A DNA stretch of 7,117 nt from JAIBJP01 sp035639875 (GTDB lineage: Bacteria; Actinomycetota; Thermoleophilia; Gaiellales; Gaiellaceae), in NCBI GenBank assembly GCA_035639875.1, contig DASQXE010000146.1:1-7117 (forward strand), written 5' to 3'. The position numbers and the translations under genes are program-made. Shown here one piece after another: positions 1-4,097 of this stretch. The notes under the pieces are model-generated. The model saw nothing but the letters and a program-made list of their open reading frames with translations. It ran no database searches and was not told the origin of the DNA. Positions within the stretch are counted from its first letter, which is position 1. Each line of letters opens with the position of its first letter.

Positions 1-444
1 CGCGTGCGCGCCGCCCTCGCCGAAGTCGAGGAGCACCCGCGGGTCTTCGTCTCCGAATGGCTGGACCCGCCATTCGCGGCGGGACACTGGGTCCCCGACA
101 TGGTCGAGGCCGCCGGTGGAATGGAGGTTGCCGGGATGTCCGGCGAGCCATCGCATCGCATGCGCTGGACCGACGTGGCCGCGCTCGAGCCAGATGTCGT
201 CGTGCTTGCTCCCTGCGGCTTCGATCTCGACCGCACACTCTCCGAGCTCGTCACGCTCGATCTCTCCGCGAGTCTCCTCGGTACGCCGGCTCGTCAGGAG
301 AGCCGCGTGTTCGCCGTCGACGCGAATGCGAACTTCTCGCGTCCGGGCCCGCGTCTGGCGGACGGAGTCGAGCTCCTCGCCTACCTACTGCACCCGCAGG
401 CCTATTCGGATCCGGGCGCTCCCTGGAGCCGCGTCCGACTCTAA
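1..444 (+). CDS. Cobalamin-binding ABC transporter substrate-binding protein, BtuF-like (3' end only)
   Basis: The reading frame is open from base 1 (first codon CGC) to TAA at 442-444, giving the last 147 residues; the N-terminus with any signal peptide lies outside the window. The segment FVSEWLDPPFAAGHWVPDMV (codons 16-35), followed by EAAGG, is the hallmark of BtuF/FecB-type periplasmic binding proteins annotated as cobalamin-binding. A later stretch, ALEPDVVVLAPCGFDLDRT, fits the second-lobe strand-loop of this fold. The expected role is extracytoplasmic capture of a corrinoid or similar metal chelate for an ABC importer; the permease and ATPase are not in the window. The stop overlaps the stop of the convergent Rieske gene by 4 bp. 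A different chelate ligand cannot be excluded from this fragment. Confidence 0.85.
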   Translation, partial: RVRAALAEVEEHPRVFVSEWLDPPFAAGHWVPDMVEAAGGMEVAGMSGEPSHRMRWTDVAALEPDVVVLAPCGFDLDRTLSELVTLDLSASLLGTPARQESRVFAVDANANFSRPGPRLADGVELLAYLLHPQAYSDPGAPWSRVRL

Positions 445-740
445 TCCACCTGGACCCAGATTTCGCCGTCGCGCACTTCGGCGGGGAAGAGACGCACCGG
501 TTCCTCGCCGAACAGACACGCGCCGGTCTCGAGATCGAACTTCCAGCTGTGGTAGGCGCAGGTCAGCGTGTGGCCGAGGAGGTCGCCCTCGACGAGCGGG
601 TTGCCCTCGTGCGGACACGTGTTCGCGACCGCGTGCACATGGCCGTCGGCGAGGAAGACGGCGATCTCGAGGCCGTTGCGTTTGACCACGGCGCGGCCGT
701 CGGCATCGAGCTCGGACAAGGGCACCCGTAGCCAGGCCAC
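441..740 (-). CDS. Small Rieske [2Fe-2S] ferredoxin-like protein
   Basis: A 99-residue protein consisting of one Rieske domain. The cluster ligands are visible as C42-P-H44 and C61-A-Y-H64, with 16 residues between H44 and C61, followed by SWKFDLETG, typical of dioxygenase ferredoxins and NirD-like small subunits. There is no signal peptide or membrane segment, so a soluble cytoplasmic electron carrier is likely. I chose GTG at 738-740 because the -10-like TACTCT (747-752) places +1 exactly on its G; a TTG at 759-761 adds seven residues but overlaps the start codon of the divergent gene. No oxygenase or reductase partner is next to it, so its redox partner is unknown. Its TAG stop (441-443) overlaps the stop of the convergent upstream gene. 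Confidence 0.88.
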   Translation of the reverse strand: MAWLRVPLSELDADGRAVVKRNGLEIAVFLADGHVHAVANTCPHEGNPLVEGDLLGHTLTCAYHSWKFDLETGACLFGEEPVRLFPAEVRDGEIWVQVD

Positions 741-746
741 GCGCCT

Positions 747-756
747 AGAGTATCCT
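747..756. promoter_or_regulatory. Shared bidirectional -10 element between the Rieske and cyclodeaminase-like genes
   Basis: The sequence AGAGTATCCT reads as TATCCT on the plus strand (751-756) and TACTCT on the minus strand (752 down to 747), the two hexamers sharing TA at 751-752. On the minus strand the usual 12-nt offset puts +1 at 740, the first base of the GTG start. On the plus strand TATCCT would give +1 near 763, slightly inside the ATG at 761, while the overlapping TAGAGT (746-751) would give +1 near 758. The exact plus-strand TSS is therefore uncertain. No convincing -35 boxes are visible. The whole intergenic space is 20 bp. Confidence 0.6.
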
Positions 757-760
757 GCCA

Positions 761-1690
761 ATGCCGCTCTACCTGCGGGAGTCGGACGTCGAGGAGCTGC
801 TCTCGCCGGAGGACGCGGTAGCCGCGGTGGAGGCCTGCTTCGGACGGCTCGGCCGCGGGGAGGCGGAGAACCGGCCGCGGTTCCGGCTCGGGCTCGACAG
901 CGGTCTCTTCCACGTCATGGCGGCATCCGACGCGGGTCTTGGAGTAGCAGGCCTGAAGACCTACGCGGCCTTCGGCGCTGGGGCGCGGTTCGTCGTCGTG
1001 CTCTTCGCCGCCGACCGGCCGGAGGTCCTCGCTCTGATCGAGGCCGATCGGCTCGGCCAGCTCCGCACCGGGGCCGCGAGCGCCGTTGCAGCTCGTTACC
1101 TCGCCAAGCCGGATGCGCGGACGCTGGGCGTGATCGGGACGGGCCGGCAGGCCGAGTCGCAGGTCGCCTGCATCCGCGCGGCGCTTCCCGCCGTCCAGCG
1201 CGTCGTCGCCTACTCGCGAGACGAGGCTCGACTCGCCGCTTTCTGCGAACGATTCGGCGCCGAGGCGGGCGAGTACAACCGGGACGCCGCCGAGCAGGAC
1301 GTCGTCGTGACCGTGACGACTTCGAAGGATCCCGTGCTTCGCGGCGATTGGCTCCGCCCCGGCGCGCTCGTCTGCGCGGTGGGCGCGAACCGGATCGAGT
1401 CCCGGGAGCTCGACAACGCCGTCGTCGAGCGTGCCGCCTTCGTCTGCTGCGACTCGAAGGCGCAGGCCACGATTGAGGCCGGCGATCTCGTCGAGCCCGT
1501 TGAGCGCGGCGTGCTCGACTGGCTCGAGGTGCACGAGCTCGGCGAGGTCGTCGCGGGCGAGACCACGGGCCGCGCTCTCGACACGGACATCGTTCTCTTC
1601 AAGAGCCTCGGCATCGCTGCTGAGGACCTCGCCGTCGGCGCGCTCGTCTACGAGCGCGCGCGCGAACGGGGCGTGGGGACAGAGCTCTAG
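761..1690 (+). CDS. Ornithine cyclodeaminase/mu-crystallin family enzyme
   Basis: A 309-residue protein with the full OCD/mu-crystallin architecture. The substrate-binding half contains R40/R42, K66 (GLKTYAAF) and R102 in LRTGAASAVAARYLA. The Rossmann NAD(P) motif GVIGTGRQA is at 123-131, followed by LVCAVGAN (203-210) and FKSLGIAAEDLA near the C-terminus. The family includes ornithine cyclodeaminase, NAD-dependent alanine dehydrogenases and pyrroline/piperideine-2-carboxylate (ketimine) reductases, and sequence alone does not separate these. A cytoplasmic NAD(P)-dependent enzyme of imino/amino acid metabolism is the safe call. The start at 761 gives the usual family N-terminus (MPLYLRESDVEELLS). 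The gene is divergent from the Rieske gene with 20 bp between starts and converges on the next gene, sharing CTAG at the stops. Confidence 0.9.
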   Translation: MPLYLRESDVEELLSPEDAVAAVEACFGRLGRGEAENRPRFRLGLDSGLFHVMAASDAGLGVAGLKTYAAFGAGARFVVVLFAADRPEVLALIEADRLGQLRTGAASAVAARYLAKPDARTLGVIGTGRQAESQVACIRAALPAVQRVVAYSRDEARLAAFCERFGAEAGEYNRDAAEQDVVVTVTTSKDPVLRGDWLRPGALVCAVGANRIESRELDNAVVERAAFVCCDSKAQATIEAGDLVEPVERGVLDWLEVHELGEVVAGETTGRALDTDIVLFKSLGIAAEDLAVGALVYERARERGVGTEL

Positions 1691-1986
1691 GCTCTTTCGC
1701 GGACGCGCTCGGCGGCCATTGCGGCGGTGTCCTCACCGACGCAGCGAATGACGTCCGGGCGCTCGAGCAGCCGCAGCCGCTTTTCTTCGGTGGCGCGGTT
1801 CTTCAGGTACGGGTCGTCCAGGATGTCGTCCAGCGACCGGCCCGAGCGGTGCTCGCGGATGATGTACGCGGCCAGCGCCTCTTCCTTGCCGATGCGGCCG
1901 CGGGCGGCATCCGTCTTCTCCCGCTTGCCGAAGAGGCGCGAGAAGAAGCCGCCGGCGCGTGGCGCTCGGTCTCCTGGGACGGCCAT
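1687..1986 (-). CDS. Conserved-looking hypothetical protein, 99 aa
   Basis: I do not recognise this family. The protein is soluble, charged and probably mostly helical. A short basic N-terminal part (FFSRLFGKREK at 14-24) precedes a helical stretch, KEEALAAYIIREHRSGRSL (34-52), then DDILDDPYLKNRATEEKRLR (53-72) and LLERPDVIRCVGEDTAAM. No membrane segment or signal peptide is evident. The start is ATG at 1984-1986; in-frame extension to 2142 would run through the divergent neighbour and reads as low-quality sequence. A textbook -10, TACAAT (1993-1998), puts +1 exactly on the A of this ATG. The stop shares CTAG with the cyclodeaminase-like gene. Codon use is GC3-rich, supporting a real gene. 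Confidence 0.75.
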   Translation of the reverse strand: MAVPGDRAPRAGGFFSRLFGKREKTDAARGRIGKEEALAAYIIREHRSGRSLDDILDDPYLKNRATEEKRLRLLERPDVIRCVGEDTAAMAAERVRERA

Positions 1987-1992
1987 GCGGCG

Positions 1993-2002
1993 ATTGTATC
2001 CT
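1993..2002. promoter_or_regulatory. Shared bidirectional -10 element between two small hypothetical genes
   Basis: ATTGTATCCT contains TATCCT on the plus strand (1997-2002) and TACAAT on the minus strand (1998 down to 1993), sharing TA at 1997-1998. Counting 12 nt from the first T gives +1 at 2009 (the G of the GTG start) on plus and at 1986 (the A of the ATG start) on minus. Both transcripts are therefore predicted to be leaderless. The intergenic gap is 22 bp, so any -35 contact lies inside the opposite coding sequence; none resembling TTGACA is clear. Neither start codon is preceded by a Shine-Dalgarno sequence. Confidence 0.7.
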
Positions 2003-2008
2003 TGCCCC

Positions 2009-2353
2009 GTGGCGCAGCCCGACGCAGCGCGGTTTGCGGAGCGAATCGTCCACGGAATCGGCGAGGACGGGGCACGCGAAGAGATCGTGATCTGGATCGA
2101 GCGGCGCCCCGGCGCGCTGTGGGCGGTTGGCCGTGCGATCAACCTGCGCCACCGATCGAATCCGGTGCCGCGCCAAGACGACTATGTCTTCGAGGGCTAC
2201 GAGATGGGGGACGCGCTCGAAGCGGCGAACAACGCGCTCACCGACGACCTCGAGGTCTCGGCGGAGGAGGGTGTGAGCGAGAACGTGCGGCGCTTCTCGG
2301 AGGAAGAGCTCCTAAAGCCGCTCGAGCGCTGGTTCTTCGGGCACTCGGCCTAG
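2009..2353 (+). CDS. Conserved-looking hypothetical protein, 114 aa
   Basis: I do not recognise the family. The protein is acidic and soluble. An N-terminal helix (AARFAERIVHGI) is followed by two probable strands, EEIVIWIERRPGALWAVGRA (24-43, tryptophans at 29 and 38), and NLRHRSNPVPRQDDYVFEGY (45-64). A helical part then contains GDALEAANNALTDDLEVS and ends SEEELLKPLERWFFGHSA. The pattern suggests a small alpha/beta domain without membrane segments. GTG at 2009-2011 is chosen because TATCCT at 1997-2002 ends 6 nt before it and because the upstream in-frame sequence is the antisense of the neighbouring gene. It is divergent from the 99-aa gene and convergent with the DtxR-family gene, sharing CTAG at 2350-2353. 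Confidence 0.75.
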   Translation: MAQPDAARFAERIVHGIGEDGAREEIVIWIERRPGALWAVGRAINLRHRSNPVPRQDDYVFEGYEMGDALEAANNALTDDLEVSAEEGVSENVRRFSEEELLKPLERWFFGHSA

Positions 2354-3012
2354 CCTGACACTCCGATTTGCCCCGCGAGCTCGCGCGAAATCGCGTGCTC
2401 GCTGCCGTCGACGTCGACCGTGAGCGGGCCGCCGAACGGCTCCGAGCGGCGCATGGTCACGCGTCGTCCGGGGAGGAGCGTGAGGCCGGCGAGATAGCGG
2501 AGAAGGTCCGCGTCGCCGTCGGGGATCCGGCGCACGGTCGCCTGCTCACCGGGAACGAGCGCCTCGAGCGAGCGGAGACGGGTCCGGTCGACGTTGAGCC
2601 CGGCGTCCGGGATCGGGTCGCCGTGCGGATCGTGCGTGGGGAAGCCGAGCTGCTCGTCCATGCGCGCCTCGAGCTCCTCCGAGATCACGTGTTCGAGTCG
2701 GTCGGCTTCTGCGTGGACGGCGTCGATTCCGAGCCCGAGCGTCTCGGCGAGGTACTGCTCGAGCAGCCGGTGGTGGCGAATCACCTCGAGCGCGATCTTC
2801 GTGCCGGCTTCCGAGAGCTCGACGCCGCGGTAGGGCGCGTGCTCGGCGAGCCCGAGGACGGCCAGCTTCTTCAGCATCGAAGTGGCGGAGGAGGGGGCGA
2901 CCCCCATGCGGCGGGCGATCGCCGTCGTCGTCGCACGCTCCCCGGACGCCTGGAGCTTGTAGATCTCTTTCAGGTAGTCCTGAATCGCGACCGAGAGGTC
3001 AAGTTTAGACAT
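2350..3012 (-). CDS. DtxR/MntR-family metal-dependent transcriptional repressor
   Basis: A 220-residue protein with the DtxR layout: winged helix-turn-helix (about 1-70, with TTTAIARRMGVAPSSATSML as the HTH), a metal-binding dimerisation domain (about 71-140) and a C-terminal SH3/FeoA-like domain (about 150-220). Metal ligands align by eye as D12, H81, E85, H100, D104, E107 and H108 (EADRLEHVIS). The positions that are Met10 and Cys102 in DtxR are both Asp here, closer to manganese-type MntR, although K15 stands where B. subtilis MntR has Glu11. The C-terminal domain is present, unlike the short Bacillus MntR. It should bind DNA when loaded with Mn or Fe and repress metal-uptake genes; none is adjacent. 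ATG at 3010-3012 lies 7 nt after TAGAAT. Confidence 0.92.
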   Translation of the reverse strand: MSKLDLSVAIQDYLKEIYKLQASGERATTTAIARRMGVAPSSATSMLKKLAVLGLAEHAPYRGVELSEAGTKIALEVIRHHRLLEQYLAETLGLGIDAVHAEADRLEHVISEELEARMDEQLGFPTHDPHGDPIPDAGLNVDRTRLRSLEALVPGEQATVRRIPDGDADLLRYLAGLTLLPGRRVTMRRSEPFGGPLTVDVDGSEHAISRELAGQIGVSG

Positions 3013-3019
3013 ATCTCAA
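3004..3019. promoter_or_regulatory. Imperfect palindrome over the start codon of the DtxR-family gene (candidate operator)
   Basis: On the minus strand TTGAGATATGTCTAAA is an imperfect inverted repeat (6 of 8 symmetric base pairs match) centred on the first base of the start codon and directly downstream of the -10 box. DtxR/MntR proteins bind AT-rich interrupted palindromes and often repress their own genes, so this is a possible autoregulatory site. It does not match the DtxR, IdeR or MntR consensus known to me, and short palindromes arise by chance. Confidence 0.25.
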
Positions 3020-3025
3020 ATTCTA
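3020..3025 (-). promoter_or_regulatory. -10 box of the DtxR-family gene
   Basis: TAGAAT on the minus strand (3025 down to 3020) differs from TATAAT at one position and is followed by 7 nt and then ATG. Predicted +1 is 3013 or 3012, giving a leaderless or nearly leaderless mRNA. No Shine-Dalgarno sequence or clear -35 is present. Confidence 0.6.
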
Positions 3026-3064
3026 GAGGCCGCGGTTCTCGAAACAGGGGCGCACGCCGGTTGT

Positions 3065-3070
3065 TAGGTT
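3065..3070 (+). promoter_or_regulatory. Candidate -10 box of the MqnD-like gene
   Basis: TAGGTT fits TANNNT and lies 7 nt before the CTG proposed as start at 3078, the same spacing as for the divergent DtxR-family gene. Predicted +1 is about 3077-3078. GAAACA at 3041-3046, 18 nt upstream, is a weak -35 candidate. The assignment depends on the unusual start codon being right. Confidence 0.4.
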
Positions 3071-3077
3071 CCTGCGC

Positions 3078-3908
3078 CTGGAGATCCGTCTCGGGCATAG
3101 TCCGGATCCGGACGACGCGTTCATGTTCTGGGGGCTCGCAGCGGGCGTCGTCGACCCGCGCGGCTTCGAGTTCGAGCACGTCCTGCGCGACATCCAGACG
3201 CTCAACGAATGGGCGCTCGAGGGTCGCCTCGAGGTAAGCGCCATCTCGCTGCATGCATATCCGTTCGTGCAGCGGCACTACCTCATCCTCCCCCACGGGG
3301 CGAGCATGGGATCGGGCTACGGCCCGGTCGTCGTAGCGAACGAGCCGCTGTCTCGAAACGATCTGCGCGAGGTCGAGATCGCCGTGCCGGGGCGCATGAC
3401 GACGGCTTTCCTCGTCCTTCGTCTCTTTGTCGGCGGTGCCTATCGCTTCCGCGAAGTGCCGTTCGACGAGATCATGGACGAGGTCAAGTCCGGTCGTGCC
3501 GAGGCCGGCCTTCTCATCCACGAGGGACAGCTCACCTACGAACGGCACGGCCTCCAGGCGGTCGTGGACCTGGGCGAGTGGTGGCTGCTCGAGACCGGCC
3601 TGCCGTTGCCCCTTGGCATCAACGTGGCGAAACGCGATCTCGGCCCGGAGACGCTCCGCGAGCTCTCGGACGTGCTGCGGGAGTCGATCGCCGCCGGTCT
3701 CGACTCGCGCGAGGAGGCGCTCTCCTACGCGCTCCAGTACGGGCGAGGCCTCGACCCACGGCTCGCCGACCGGTTCGTCGGCATGTACGTGAACCGCCTG
3801 ACCGAGGACTACGGCGACGAGGGCCGGCAGGCGGTCTGCGAGCTCCTTCACCGCGGCGAGCAGATCGGCGCCTTCGACGAACCGGTCCAGGTGCAGTTCG
3901 TCTCTTAG
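3078..3908 (+). CDS. mqnD: MqnD-like 1,4-dihydroxy-6-naphthoate synthase family protein (unusual start codon)
   Basis: The protein belongs to the MqnA/MqnD/substrate-binding-fold family. MqnD converts cyclic dehypoxanthine futalosine to 1,4-dihydroxy-6-naphthoate in the futalosine route to menaquinone. The conserved N-terminus GHSPDPDDAFMFWGLAAG is encoded from 3093 onward, followed by SLHAYPFVQRHYLILPHGAS, GSGYGPVVVA, and IHEGQLTY with H148, aligned by eye with the catalytic histidine of Thermus MqnD. The first in-frame ATG (3123) lies after GHSPDPDD and would remove it. Upstream to the in-frame stop at 3024 there is no ATG, GTG or TTG; CTG at 3078 gives (M)EIRLGHSP, the typical family start, and 276 residues. 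CTG initiation is inference; an assembly error is the alternative. The rest of the pathway is not nearby. Confidence 0.8.
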   Translation: MEIRLGHSPDPDDAFMFWGLAAGVVDPRGFEFEHVLRDIQTLNEWALEGRLEVSAISLHAYPFVQRHYLILPHGASMGSGYGPVVVANEPLSRNDLREVEIAVPGRMTTAFLVLRLFVGGAYRFREVPFDEIMDEVKSGRAEAGLLIHEGQLTYERHGLQAVVDLGEWWLLETGLPLPLGINVAKRDLGPETLRELSDVLRESIAAGLDSREEALSYALQYGRGLDPRLADRFVGMYVNRLTEDYGDEGRQAVCELLHRGEQIGAFDEPVQVQFVS

Positions 3909-3918
3909 GGACAGGTCC

Positions 3919-3931
3919 GGTGCCAGGCACC
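3919..3931. repeat. Palindromic repeat copy 1 (GGTGCCAGGCACC)
   Basis: Perfect 6+6 palindrome around a central A, 10 nt after the MqnD-like stop codon. The outer bases CC/GG continue the pairing (CCGGTGCC...GGCACCGG), making a stable GC hairpin. It is identical to the core of copy 2, 127 bp away. Confidence 0.8.
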
Positions 3932-4045
3932 GGGACATGGCCGCAGGCATCACGGGTGACGTTCAGGACCGCATGAGGTGGGTCGAGCCGGATCTCTGGC
4001 CGGACGTTCCATGCCGTCTGGTCACGACGTCCGAGCACAGGTCCC

Positions 4046-4058
4046 GGTGCCAGGCACC
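4046..4058. repeat. Palindromic repeat copy 2 (GGTGCCAGGCACC)
   Basis: Identical 13-bp core to copy 1, preceded by ACAGGTCCC. The right flank (AAGTCATG) does not continue the pairing, so the predicted hairpin is shorter. It lies 39 bp before the thiolase start and just upstream of the thiolase -10 box. Confidence 0.8.
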
Positions 4059-4085
4059 AAGTCATGATTGGAAAGGACGCGAAAG

Positions 4086-4091
4086 TACACT
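4086..4091 (+). promoter_or_regulatory. -10 box of the thiolase-aldehyde dehydrogenase operon
   Basis: TACACT ends 6 nt before GTG at 4098, so the standard 12-nt offset from the first T puts +1 exactly on the start codon. No Shine-Dalgarno sequence precedes this GTG. TTGGAA at 4068 is only 12 bp upstream of the box and is too close to be a standard -35. Confidence 0.6.
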
Positions 4092-4097
4092 GGCGGC

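Larger units (their letters stand above)
3909..4066. repeat. Non-coding block bounded by two copies of a palindromic repeat
   Basis: Two similar elements in the same orientation flank about 97 bp. Copy 1 is 3911-3939 and copy 2 is 4037-4066; both begin ACAGGTCC, contain the 13-bp palindrome GGTGCCAGGCACC (3919-3931 and 4046-4058) and end in CATG. In copy 1 the flanks extend the hairpin (GTCC against GGGAC with one bulge), whereas the right flank of copy 2 is AAGTC. The block begins directly after the MqnD-like stop at 3908. The layout resembles REP/REPIN or MITE-like intergenic elements; no transposase is present. The hairpins could also terminate or stabilise the upstream mRNA. The intervening segment shows no recognisable coding content. 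Confidence 0.7.

Noticed and set aside
759..761. TTG as start of the Rieske protein
   Set aside because: It overlaps the ATG of the divergent gene and adds seven residues; GTG at 738-740 fits the -10 spacing and the domain start better.
563..1534. Long open frames on both strands across the cyclodeaminase-like gene (for example 563-1534 minus, 568-1476 plus)
   Set aside because: Their translations are Arg/Ala/Pro-rich without motifs and lie over genes with clear domain signatures; they are GC-rich shadow frames.
3123..3125. ATG at 3123 as start of the MqnD-like protein
   Set aside because: It would remove the conserved GHSPDPDD segment encoded directly upstream in the same frame.
2368..3237. 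289-aa open frame on the plus strand across the DtxR-family gene
   Set aside because: It mirrors the DtxR-family coding sequence and has no motif of its own.
2970..3953. 327-aa open frame on the minus strand across the MqnD-like gene
   Set aside because: It is antisense to a well-recognised family, starts inside the repeat region, and has no recognisable motif.
3909..4066. CRISPR array
   Set aside because: Only two repeats with a spacer much longer than CRISPR spacers, and no cas genes.
4068..4073. TTGGAA as -35 box, and the TTG within it as thiolase start
   Set aside because: Only 12 bp separate it from the -10 box, and the added residues do not resemble a thiolase N-terminus.
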